Assembly (NCBI GenBank): GCA_016199665.1
Contig: JACQGG010000078.1
Coordinates: 1 to 12,893 of the forward strand
From: Acidobacteriota bacterium
Lineage (GTDB): Bacteria > Acidobacteriota > UBA6911 > JACQSX01
Length of the DNA stretch: 12,893 bases
Reading direction: 5' to 3'
Both the position numbers and the translations under genes were made by a program. The notes beneath the pieces are model-generated. The model saw only the letters and a program-made list of their open reading frames with translations, made no database searches and had not been told where the DNA came from. Positions 6,328-12,893 of the stretch are shown here, one piece after another. Every line of letters begins with the position of its first letter. Positions within the stretch are counted from its first letter, which is position 1.

Positions 6328-6595
6328 GCGAATAGAGATCCTCCCGCCTCCAGCCGCGATCCGATGACCTGACCCGTGCCCCAGAGCGCTGCCTGAGAGC
6401 CTGACGCGCGGTTGCCTGATCGAAGAAGTGAAGCCGGGTCGCGGTGTCGGGAGCGACCCTCTTCGATCCGGGCGGGACCACTCTGATCACTTCGCCTGCG
6501 GCGATCCAGTCAATCTCATCCCCCGGACGGATTCCGTAATTACTGGCGATGGCTTTGGGCACAGTAACCTGAAACTTGCTGGTGACCTTTGCCAT
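6311..6595 (-). CDS. vapB: AbrB/MazE-type (swapped-hairpin) antitoxin
   Basis: The 94-residue product begins MAKVTSKFQVTVPKAI with a GIRPGDEIDW turn, the classic AbrB-type beta-hairpin DNA-binding fold (about 1-45). The C-terminal half (from about 50) is basic and polar, as expected of a flexible toxin-binding tail. It should neutralise the overlapping VapC and repress its own promoter. The ATG at 6595 is preferred because it opens the domain exactly; a GTG at 6640 would add 15 residues and read through the promoter and operator. Only an AAGGA two bases before ATG resembles a ribosome site, which fits a leaderless or nearly leaderless transcript. Confidence 0.87.
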   Translation of the reverse strand: MAKVTSKFQVTVPKAIASNYGIRPGDEIDWIAAGEVIRVVPPGSKRVAPDTATRLHFFDQATARQALRQRSGARVRSSDRGWRREDLYSRGRSR

Positions 6596-6602
6596 ATTCC
6601 TT

Positions 6603-6631
6603 ACTTTAGCAAGGATAGTCTCCTTGTTCAA
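6603..6631 (-). promoter_or_regulatory. candidate vapBC promoter
   Basis: On the minus strand TTGAAC (6631-6626) and TAAAGT (6608-6603) are separated by exactly 17 bases, each matching 4/6 of the sigma70 consensus. The vapB ATG begins only 7 bases after the -10 box, so transcription would begin at or within a base or two of the start codon. Confidence 0.45.
6610..6626. promoter_or_regulatory. candidate VapB(C) operator dyad
   Basis: CAAGGA-TAGTC-TCCTTG is a perfect 6-bp inverted repeat lying almost exactly in the 17-base spacer between the -35 and -10 boxes. A further half-site TCCTT occurs at 6598-6602, between the -10 box and the start codon. Binding here would block RNA polymerase, matching the autorepression known for AbrB-type antitoxins. 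Confidence 0.45.
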
Positions 6632-6650
6632 GGGCGCCACATTCGCGCCC
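6632..6650 (-). terminator. hairpin between xerC and vapB
   Basis: GGGCGC (6632-6637) and GCGCCC (6645-6650) form a perfect 6-bp stem with a 7-base loop, directly before the vapBC -35 box and 12 bases past the xerC stop. It could end the upstream ntrY-to-xerC transcript, but no T run follows it. Confidence 0.35.
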
Positions 6651-6661
6651 GCGCATTGTTT

Positions 6662-7561
6662 TCACCTCGCCTTGGGATGCGCCTTGCGATACACGGCCTG
6701 GAGCTGTTCCATCGAGACGTGCGTGTATCTCTGCGTGGTGGCCAGGCTGGCGTGTCCCAGCAGTTCCTGGATGACCCTCAGATCGGCGCCCGCGCTGAGC
6801 AGGTGCGTGGCGAACGAATGGCGCAGCGCGTGGGGGGAGACCTTCAGGCGGAGCGCTGTCTGCCGGATATACTTGTCAACCAGGCGGCCGACGGAGCGGG
6901 AACTCAGGCGCGTTCCGTTCTTGTTGACAAACAGCGCTGCAGACGGCAGCTTTCCGGGAGCGATTTGGGAGCGCACGCCCCCGTAGCTCCGCAAAGCCGC
7001 TTTCGCCTTGCTCCCAAATGGAATGATGCGTTCTTTGCGCCCCTTGCCGATGACGCGAACAAATCGCTCGTCCCAATGCACATCATCGTGGCTCAAAGCC
7101 GTTAACTCGGAGACGCGCATTCCGGTCGCGTAGAGCAGCTCCAGGATGGCGCGGTCCCTGAGCGCCAACGGGGAGTCGCCGGCGGGCGCCTCGATCAGAG
7201 CCGTAATCTCCTCCGGCTGCAGCACCCGCGGCACCCGTATTTCCTTGCGCGGGGTTGAGACCAGCTTGGCGGGGTTCGACGCAATATAGCGTTCCTGGTG
7301 AAGGAACTTGAAAAAGGAGCGGATAGTTGCGACTTTTCGTCCCGCGGTCGACTTCTTGCGCTCCTGCGAATGCAGCATTCCGAGGAAATCCCGAATGGCG
7401 ATGTGGTCGACCTCGTTGGGCTCAACGTGGCTGGCGTGCCGCTGGGCGCATAGAAAATCGCAGAACTGCCGCAGGTCACTTTGATAGGCCCGCAGTGTTT
7501 GCGGTGAGTACCCTTTCTCGTTTTCCAGGTACTTCAAAAAGAGGCGTGTCAACGCGATCAT
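6662..7561 (-). CDS. xerC: XerC-type tyrosine recombinase
   Basis: Site-specific recombinase of the XerC/XerD type, which resolves chromosome dimers at dif with FtsK. The product is 299 residues, the normal length. The N-terminal SAM-like core-binding domain (about 1-90; FLKYLENEKGYSPQTLRAY) is followed by the catalytic domain with the full active-site set: R149 (TGMRVSEL), K173 (GKGRKER), H244 and R247 (HALRHSFATHLL), H270 (LGHASLATTQ) and Y279 (RYTHV). The ATG at 7561 lies 5 bases after the trmFO stop. A start at 7591 would overlap trmFO and adds residues not typical of the family. trmFO-xerC adjacency is common in Gram-positive and other genomes. With no integrase cargo or attachment sites seen, a housekeeping Xer is more likely than a phage integrase; XerC versus XerD cannot be settled. 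Confidence 0.9.
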   Translation of the reverse strand: MIALTRLFLKYLENEKGYSPQTLRAYQSDLRQFCDFLCAQRHASHVEPNEVDHIAIRDFLGMLHSQERKKSTAGRKVATIRSFFKFLHQERYIASNPAKLVSTPRKEIRVPRVLQPEEITALIEAPAGDSPLALRDRAILELLYATGMRVSELTALSHDDVHWDERFVRVIGKGRKERIIPFGSKAKAALRSYGGVRSQIAPGKLPSAALFVNKNGTRLSSRSVGRLVDKYIRQTALRLKVSPHALRHSFATHLLSAGADLRVIQELLGHASLATTQRYTHVSMEQLQAVYRKAHPKAR

Positions 7562-7566
7562 GACTG

Positions 7567-8946
7567 TCAGGCTCCGGTCGCGGATCGCCAATCCATCCGC
7601 TGCGACTCATTCTGCAAGAATCCTTCCATGGCTTCACGCGCCATCTTAATCTGACGCTCCCTCCTGTGCCCCCTGGCGCCGGTCAAGTCGGCTTTGGGAA
7701 GCAATCCGAAGTTGATATTCATCGGTTGAAAATGCTCCGGCTCTGCTTCGGTTATGTAGAAAAGCAGGCTGCCGATCGCCGTGTTCCTGGGCCATGGCAG
7801 CGCCGGGTCACCGCGCATCAACCGGAGCACATTCCAGGCGGCCACAAGTCCGGTGGCGATAGACTCGACGTATCCTTCCACGCCGCAAATCTGGCCGGCA
7901 AAGTAGAGGCCGGCCCGCTTTTTCAACTGCAACGCGCCATTGAGCAGTCGGGGAGCATTGAGGAAGGTGTTGCGGTGGATCTGGCCCAGACGAATAAACT
8001 CGGCCTGCTCCAGACCGGGGATCAAGCGAAGAACGCGCTGCTGCTCTCCGTAGCGAAGATGATTCTGAAACCCGACCATGTTATAAGCGTCTGCAATCAG
8101 GTTTTCCTGACGCAGCTGCACCACGGCGTACGGGGTTTTTCCCGTGCGTGGATCCTTCAGCCCTACCGGCTTCATTGGCCCAAAGCGCAGGGTGTCCAGC
8201 CCGCGCCGCGCCAGTTCCTCCACCGGCAGACAGGACTCAAAGTAGATCGCCTGCTCAAATTCCTTCATGGGGACCGACTCAGCCCGGATAAGCTCGCTGT
8301 AAAATCGATGGTACTCCTCCGGTGTCATGGGACAGTTGACGTAGTCGCCGTCTTGGGCGCGCTGCCCGCCGTTCTCTGCCCCTTGGGGTAGTTGCTCGCG
8401 ACCGTATCGGGAATGTCGAAACACCTTGCTCCAGTCAATGGAGTCTGCATCAACGATGGGGCTGATCGCGTCGTAGAAGTAAAGCGCCTGCTCTCCAGTC
8501 AGACCCTGAATGAAGCAGGAAAGTCCCGGAGAGGTCAGCGGGCCGGTGGCGATGATTGCGATCTGGTCGGTTGGAAGCGCCACCACTTCGGACCGGTCAA
8601 GCGTGATGCGGGGGTGCTCCAAAATAGCATCCGTGACAGCCTGGCTGAACCTTTCACGATCCACCGCCAGCGCGGCGCCGGCCGGAACGCGCGCCTGGTC
8701 CGCGACGGAAAGCAGCAGTGACTTGCACCGCCGGAGCTCCCACTTCAACTGGTGCGGCGCGCTGCCGTCCATGTCTGACTTCAACGAGTTGCTGCAGACC
8801 AGTTCTCCAAGGCGGTCGCTCTGATGGGCCGGCGTGCTCACTGCCGGGCGCATCTCAAAAAGACGCACCGGAGCGCCGCCTTCGGCCATTTGCCAGGCGG
8901 CTTCCGAACCGCTTAATCCTCCTCCAATGACCCAAATTTCACTCAA
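7567..8946 (-). CDS. trmFO: methylenetetrahydrofolate-tRNA-(uracil-5-)-methyltransferase
   Basis: Flavoprotein that makes 5-methyluridine at position 54 of tRNA using methylenetetrahydrofolate and FAD. The 459-residue product has the N-terminal FAD motif IGGGLSGSEAAW (7-18), then EMRP, TPAHQSD and LVCSNSLKSD with C51 (equivalent of B. subtilis C53), VPAGAALAVDR (87-97), NCPMTPEEY (204-212) and FESCLPVEE with C239 (equivalent of B. subtilis C226). It ends with the usual YFAGQICGVEGYVES region. Compared with the usual SRY...NCPMT spacing there is a polar insertion of about 14 residues (near 183-199). The start is TTG at 8946 with a weak GGGG upstream; no ATG or GTG fits the FAD motif better. 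It is followed 5 bases later by xerC, so both are probably one transcript. Confidence 0.94.
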   Translation of the reverse strand: MSEIWVIGGGLSGSEAAWQMAEGGAPVRLFEMRPAVSTPAHQSDRLGELVCSNSLKSDMDGSAPHQLKWELRRCKSLLLSVADQARVPAGAALAVDRERFSQAVTDAILEHPRITLDRSEVVALPTDQIAIIATGPLTSPGLSCFIQGLTGEQALYFYDAISPIVDADSIDWSKVFRHSRYGREQLPQGAENGGQRAQDGDYVNCPMTPEEYHRFYSELIRAESVPMKEFEQAIYFESCLPVEELARRGLDTLRFGPMKPVGLKDPRTGKTPYAVVQLRQENLIADAYNMVGFQNHLRYGEQQRVLRLIPGLEQAEFIRLGQIHRNTFLNAPRLLNGALQLKKRAGLYFAGQICGVEGYVESIATGLVAAWNVLRLMRGDPALPWPRNTAIGSLLFYITEAEPEHFQPMNINFGLLPKADLTGARGHRRERQIKMAREAMEGFLQNESQRMDWRSATGA

Positions 8947-8980
8947 ATCGGACCCCGCTTCCGGTGGTCATTGGCAGCCT

Positions 8981-9078
8981 GGCGACTGACAGCTATCACC
9001 TATCAGCTATCGGCTATCAACTGTCAGCTGTCAGCCGCCAGTTGTCCGTTGTCAGTTGTCCGTTGTCAGTTGTCAGCA
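8981..9078. repeat. degenerate 7-bp tandem repeat array B
   Basis: Fourteen heptads in strict 7-base register, for example ATCAGCT ATCGGCT (9002-9015) and GTCAGTT GTCCGTT GTCAGTT (9051-9071). The units drift from ATCxxCT on the left to GTCxGTT on the right. The array fills almost all of the gap between the ntrX stop (9086) and the trmFO start (8946). No promoter was recognised in the gap. Confidence 0.9.
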
Positions 9079-9085
9079 ACGCCCC

Positions 9086-10438
9086 TCAAAACTCCAGATC
9101 GTATGCCTTGAGTTTCTTGTATAAATTGCTGCGTTCCACCTTAATCGCCTCCGCTGTCTTGCTCACATTCCCCTTGTTTTCGATCAGCTTGCGCAGGATG
9201 AATTCCTTCTCAAACTGCTCGCGCGCCTGTTGGAGCGTGGGGTATTCTTCGGGGCTGCCCGAAAGGCTGGTTGTTTCCAGGATGCTGGTTGGAAGGGCAT
9301 AGATGTCGATGCGGGGGCCGGGCACCATGATCACCAGGCGCTCGACCACATTCTTCAGCTCCCGAACGTTGCCGGGCCAGGGGTAGCGCTGAAGTTTCTC
9401 CATCACGTCGGGGGTAATTTCCTTCGGTTTCTTCCCATAGCTGGTGGAGAATCGCGCAAGAAAATAGTCCACCAGCCGGGGAACATCCTCTCTGCGCTCT
9501 CGCAACGGCGGTACCTGGAATGGGATGACATTCAACCGATAGTAAAGATCCTCGCGGAAGTTTCCCCGCTCGATCTCCAGCTCCAGACTCTTGTTGGTGG
9601 CGGCGACGACCCTGACATCGATCTCTACATCCTCAGTGTCACCCACCATGTGAAATCGCTGTTCCTCCAGCACTCGCAGCACCTTGGACTGCGTGCGCAG
9701 GCTCATGTCCCCCACTTCGTCCAGGAACAGTGTTCCGCCATCGGCAAGCCGAAACTTCCCCTGTCTTCTCTCGGTGGCGCCCGTGAAAGCCCCTTTGACA
9801 TGGCCAAACAACTCGCTCTCGATCAGGTCTTCTGGAATGGCGGCGCAGTTGACCTCAACAAACGGCCGGGTGGCGCGGAGACTCTGCCGATGAATCTGCT
9901 TTGCAACCAATTCCTTGCCGGTGCCGTTCTCGCCGTAGATCAGGATGCGGCCATTGGTGGGGGCGGCATAGGAGATCTGCTGACGCAGCGCCCGCATGGG
10001 AACAGAATTGCCGATCATGACCGCCTCGGCAAAAAGCTGGTTGCGCAGGTTTTCGTTTTCCTCTTGTAATTTCTTCTGTCTGAGGGCGTTGTTCACCACC
10101 AGCAGCGTCTTGTCGATCGAAAGCGGCTTTTCCAGGAAATCGAAGGCTCCCAACTTGGTGGCCCGCACCGCGGTTTCAATGGTCCCGTGGCCGGAAATGA
10201 TCACCACACTGCAGCTCTTTCCCAGACTCTGAACCGCCTCCAGCGTTTCCAGGCCGTCCATCTCAGGCAGCCAGATATCCAGGAGGACGACGTCGAACTC
10301 CTTTTCGACAAGGCGTCCCAGACACTCCTCGCCGCTGCCGACCGTTTCCACGCGAAATCCTTCATCTTGGAGAATGGCGCTAAGCGACGTCTGAACCCCT
10401 TTTTCGTCGTCTACCACCAAAATGCTTGCCTTGGACAC
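9086..10438 (-). CDS. ntrX: NtrC-family sigma54-dependent response regulator (NtrX-like)
   Basis: A 450-residue three-domain activator. The receiver (1-120) has D10/D11, phospho-acceptor D54, S82 and K104. The AAA+ domain (about 140-370) has Walker A GENGTGKE (169-176), the sigma54-contacting GAFTGA loop (216-221), Walker B LFLDE (237-241) and the RYPWPGNVRELKN segment. The C-terminus (about 415-450; NKGNVSKTAEAIKVERSNLYKKLKA) is a Fis-type helix-turn-helix. Every motif needed to activate sigma54 promoters is present. Start is GTG 10438 with AGGAGG at 10454-10449. It lies just downstream of the NtrY-like kinase, its likely phosphodonor. NtrX is known for nitrogen and redox responses in other bacteria; the target genes here are unknown. 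Confidence 0.9.
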   Translation of the reverse strand: MSKASILVVDDEKGVQTSLSAILQDEGFRVETVGSGEECLGRLVEKEFDVVLLDIWLPEMDGLETLEAVQSLGKSCSVVIISGHGTIETAVRATKLGAFDFLEKPLSIDKTLLVVNNALRQKKLQEENENLRNQLFAEAVMIGNSVPMRALRQQISYAAPTNGRILIYGENGTGKELVAKQIHRQSLRATRPFVEVNCAAIPEDLIESELFGHVKGAFTGATERRQGKFRLADGGTLFLDEVGDMSLRTQSKVLRVLEEQRFHMVGDTEDVEIDVRVVAATNKSLELEIERGNFREDLYYRLNVIPFQVPPLRERREDVPRLVDYFLARFSTSYGKKPKEITPDVMEKLQRYPWPGNVRELKNVVERLVIMVPGPRIDIYALPTSILETTSLSGSPEEYPTLQQAREQFEKEFILRKLIENKGNVSKTAEAIKVERSNLYKKLKAYDLEF

Positions 10439-10453
10439 GTGCGTTGTTCCTCC

Positions 10454-10544
10454 TGTTCAGCGATCGGCAGTCAGCGACCGGCAGTCAGCGACAGCCTTCT
10501 GCCTTCCGCCTTCTGCCTTCCGCCTTCCGCCTTCTGCCTTCCGC
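10454..10544. repeat. degenerate 7-bp tandem repeat array C
   Basis: Thirteen heptads in strict register: TGTTCAG, CGATCGG, CAGTCAG, CGACCGG, CAGTCAG, CGACAGC, then seven copies of CTTCTGC or CTTCCGC. On the transcribed minus strand the last part is purine-rich GCAGAAG/GCGGAAG. It lies between ntrY and ntrX, and its first unit overlaps the first base of the AGGAGG ribosome site of ntrX. The remaining gap bases 10545-10596 show nothing clear. Confidence 0.9.
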
Positions 10545-10596
10545 CTCAACTCATGAGCGGGCAGCCTATACCGCCCGCCGCAGCCGACTGCAGCGC

Positions 10597-12816
10597 TCAC
10601 GAAACCACCGCCGGGCCGATCCGCTCCCAATCCGCGATCGCAGGGAGTTCGATGACGAAGCGGGCCCCGCGCGGCGCATTTGCTTCCGCGCGAATATTGC
10701 CGTGATGCTCCGAGATGATCTGGCGCACGATCGCCAGACCCAGTCCAGTGCCTTGTTTCTTAGTGGAGAAGTACGGCAAGAACAGCTTTTCGTAATCCGC
10801 TGGCGAAATTCCCGGCCCGGAATCGATCACTTCAATCTGAATCGCGTCCCGGTCCTTGTACACCGCGGTCTTGATTTCGATCTTCTTCTCTCCGTTGGCT
10901 CCGTCCATGGCTTCCAAAGCGTTGTCAATCAAGTTGGCAAAGACCCGCTTCATCTGTTGGGGATCGACAGCGGTCTCTGGCATATCGGCAGCATAGCGAC
11001 GGTCGATCTTAAGCTCGCCGAAACGCCCTTCGTACAGGGTGACGGTCTCGTCGATGACCCGGTGAATGTTGATCGGAACCGGATGGCTGAGCGGCAGCCG
11101 CGCAAACCGCGAAAACTCATCCACCATTTCCTTCAGGACATGACTTTCATGTTGAATAATCCGCGTCGACTCCTCCATCACTCCGGCAAACTCAGCGCCC
11201 GACGGGTCAGCCAGGACAAAAGAGGGATGAAGCTTTCGGAACTTTTTGAGGAGTCGCTCCGCGGTCAGTTGAATCGGAGTGAGCGGATTCTTGATCTCAT
11301 GAGCCAAGCGGCGCGCCACCTCCTGCCAGGCGGCGAACTTTTGCGCCTGAATCAGTTCTGTGAGGTCGTCGAGCACGACCAGATAACTGATCCTGCCGCT
11401 GGCGGGATCCAGGTTGGAGGTGGCGGTGACGGCGACGTGAAGCGGCGACAGATGATGAAACAGCGACAGCTCGCACCGGTGGGCGCCGAACGAGCGCGCC
11501 TGCTTCAGAAGAGACTCCACCTGCCGGCGCTCCTCTCCGGGGATGAGATCGGCCAGTTGCCTCCCCGACAGAGAGCGTTCATCGCGATTGAACATTTTCC
11601 CCGCCGCCTTGTTGGCGGTTTGAATCCTGAATCCTTCATCCAGAGACAGCACCGCTGTTCCGATGTTCTGCAAGATGGTCTCAATGAGGTTGCGCCGAGC
11701 TTCCAGTTGTGCGTTCACTTTCCGCAATGACTCGCTGGAGCTCTCAATTTCCCTTCGATTCGCCTCCAACTGCGCCGTCATTTCGTTGAAGGAATTCACC
11801 AGCACTTCAAGCTCATCGGTCGCGGCGCAATGAATCCGGTACGCCAGGTTGCCCGAGGCAACCCGGCGCGAGCCTTCCGCGAGCGCCTCAATGGGAACGC
11901 TGACCTTTCTCGCCGTGTACAGGCCAAACCAGGTAAATCCGCACATCACGATCAGGGTCGTCAACCCCAGCAGAATGAAATAGTTCTCCTTCAACGCCTG
12001 CAGATTGCCGCTGGTCTGTCGCGAAAGGGCTTCTGCTTCCCGGACCTCCGCAATGCGAAATGCGATGGACTTGGGCGTACTTGACAGCGCGGCGAGAACG
12101 CCGTCCCGCACAGGCAGGACGGTAACGAAGCCTTCTGCAACGGGGCTGGCGGGCTCGCGGTAGCGGATCAATGCCGGCTGCCGGCTGGCCAGCGACCGGT
12201 TCCAGGTCTCCGGGTCGAGGGAGCGACTGAAAGAACCCGCTGAAAACGTATTGCCTCGCTCCTTCCAGTAGACGAAATCGAAATTTCCAGCGAGCAGCGT
12301 CTCGCGCAGCAAGGGCAGGGGCTGCAGCGGCTCGGTGTCGAGCCGATCGCGCAGCCGCTCCAGCAGCAGCTGGTTTTTCGCGCTCAGCTCCCGGTAGTAG
12401 CTCTCCGCGACCGCCTCGGAAGCGGCGAGGATCTGCTCTCCCGGAGCATTGAACCATTGTGTCAGCGTGCGGTTGATCAATCCAAAGGCGATCAGGAACA
12501 GGAGCATCGAAGGAAGCAGCGAGAGAACGATCAGGACGGTCACCAGTTTGATCTTGATCTTTGAGCCGATGCGCTCGTGCCGGTATTCAAAGAAGAGCTT
12601 GATCAGGTTTCGCAGCAGGAAGAAGCTGAGGGCGATGACAATCAGGAAATCGAGAGCCCAGACCGCCGCCCAAAGGTTGAAGTTGGAGATAAAGCGGGGA
12701 TTTCCCACCGACGAGGGATTCAAGAAGATCTGGCTAAGTAAGAACAGCAGCAGGCAGACGGCCAAGACCCCTGTCAGCCAGTAAATTTGCCGCCGGATAG
12801 AGCTTTTCTCTTCCAT
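10597..12816 (-). CDS. ntrY: NtrY-like membrane sensor histidine kinase
   Basis: A 739-residue kinase with the NtrY layout. Membrane helices lie near 11-32, 50-70 and 92-115; an extracytoplasmic sensing region of about 160 residues (116-276) comes next, with a fourth helix near 277-299. These are followed by HAMP (about 299-355), a PAS-like domain (about 372-485; QNIGTAVLSLDEGFRI), the dimerisation/H-box RRLAHEIKNPLTP with H506, and the ATPase domain with N-box NLIDNALEA (628-636), G1 DSGPGI (665-670) and G2 GTGLGLAI (689-696). It should phosphorylate the NtrX-like regulator encoded next. The ATG at 12816 has AAGG about 7 bases upstream. A TAAAAT at 12833-12828 could be a -10 box but lacks a clear -35. 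The signal sensed is unknown. Confidence 0.92.
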   Translation of the reverse strand: MEEKSSIRRQIYWLTGVLAVCLLLFLLSQIFLNPSSVGNPRFISNFNLWAAVWALDFLIVIALSFFLLRNLIKLFFEYRHERIGSKIKIKLVTVLIVLSLLPSMLLFLIAFGLINRTLTQWFNAPGEQILAASEAVAESYYRELSAKNQLLLERLRDRLDTEPLQPLPLLRETLLAGNFDFVYWKERGNTFSAGSFSRSLDPETWNRSLASRQPALIRYREPASPVAEGFVTVLPVRDGVLAALSSTPKSIAFRIAEVREAEALSRQTSGNLQALKENYFILLGLTTLIVMCGFTWFGLYTARKVSVPIEALAEGSRRVASGNLAYRIHCAATDELEVLVNSFNEMTAQLEANRREIESSSESLRKVNAQLEARRNLIETILQNIGTAVLSLDEGFRIQTANKAAGKMFNRDERSLSGRQLADLIPGEERRQVESLLKQARSFGAHRCELSLFHHLSPLHVAVTATSNLDPASGRISYLVVLDDLTELIQAQKFAAWQEVARRLAHEIKNPLTPIQLTAERLLKKFRKLHPSFVLADPSGAEFAGVMEESTRIIQHESHVLKEMVDEFSRFARLPLSHPVPINIHRVIDETVTLYEGRFGELKIDRRYAADMPETAVDPQQMKRVFANLIDNALEAMDGANGEKKIEIKTAVYKDRDAIQIEVIDSGPGISPADYEKLFLPYFSTKKQGTGLGLAIVRQIISEHHGNIRAEANAPRGARFVIELPAIADWERIGPAVVS

Positions 12817-12870
12817 CGCTGAACCTTATTTTAGCCGAGGCCGGGCCGCGAGGCTACGGACAACCTCTGT

Positions 12871-12893
12871 GTCGGGGTCGGGGGTCGGGGATC
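12871..12893. repeat. G-rich 7-bp tandem repeat array D, cut by the window edge
   Basis: Three units TCGGGGT, CGGGGGT and CGGGGAT (12872-12892) repeat with a 7-base period up to the right edge. It lies about 55 bases upstream of the ntrY start. The G runs of 4, 5 and 4 could also support a G-quadruplex if a fourth run follows outside the window. Confidence 0.5.

Noticed and set aside
6662..7561. Phage or integron integrase marking a mobile island
   Set aside because: The protein is a standard XerC-length recombinase following trmFO as in many chromosomes; no attachment repeat, tRNA or phage gene is nearby.
7666..8391. 241-codon plus-strand frame opposite trmFO
   Set aside because: Antisense shadow; composition and lack of motifs do not support a gene.
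8981..9078. CRISPR-like array
   Set aside because: Units are 7 bases and contiguous, with no 20-40 base repeat/spacer alternation and no cas genes.
8964..9302. Plus-strand reading frame with a heptapeptide-like repeat (SAxxxQL)
   Set aside because: It is a translation of the 7-bp array (21-base period gives a 7-residue repeat) running into the antisense of ntrX. No ribosome site or family match.
9230..10069. 279-codon plus-strand frame opposite ntrX
   Set aside because: Antisense shadow of a gene with all expected motifs; no protein family features.
10426..11730. 434-codon plus-strand frame opposite ntrY
   Set aside because: It starts inside array C (PSAFRLL repeats) and then runs antisense to the well-supported kinase. 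No recognisable domain.

Overview
This is a moderately GC-rich bacterial chromosomal window. Eleven genes are supported, plus intergenic repeats. The mix suggests a soil or sediment bacterium, possibly Acidobacteriota: an NtrY/NtrX-like two-component pair, TrmFO next to a XerC-type recombinase, a secreted metallo-beta-lactamase-fold enzyme, a surface protein built of 'GLALYNPG'-type modules, and a VapBC pair. That taxonomic guess is inference. No rRNA, tRNA, IS element, prophage or CRISPR array is visible.

Layout. (1) 2-1396 (+) is the 3' end of a large modular surface protein, open at the left edge. (2) 1469-2335 (-) is an exported metallo-beta-lactamase-fold hydrolase. (3) 2626-3774 (+) is a class-2-like dihydroorotate dehydrogenase. 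It converges on an orotate phosphoribosyltransferase-like gene (3924-4568, -) across a strongly palindromic 145-bp spacer. (4) 4726-5151 (-) is a small four-helix membrane protein resembling part of a heme-copper oxidase subunit I. (5) 6595-5337 (-) is a tight vapB-vapC-nudL cluster with its own candidate promoter and operator. (6) 12816-6662 (-) is a run in transcription order ntrY-ntrX-trmFO-xerC: sensor kinase, sigma54 activator, tRNA U54 methylation enzyme and chromosome-dimer recombinase.

Two things stand out. First, four intergenic stretches (5171-5226, 8981-9078, 10454-10544 and 12871-12893 at the edge) are degenerate tandem repeats with the same 7-bp period but different unit sequences. 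Each lies shortly upstream of the start of a minus-strand gene. Second, both pyrimidine enzymes deviate from family consensus at catalytic positions: Cys where class 2 DHODH has Ser, and an altered catalytic loop and PRPP loop in the OPRT-like protein. The vapBC promoter is also notable, with a perfect dyad exactly filling the -35/-10 spacer and a predicted leaderless or nearly leaderless start. I see no complete new defence or biosynthetic system; the interest lies in these local anomalies.
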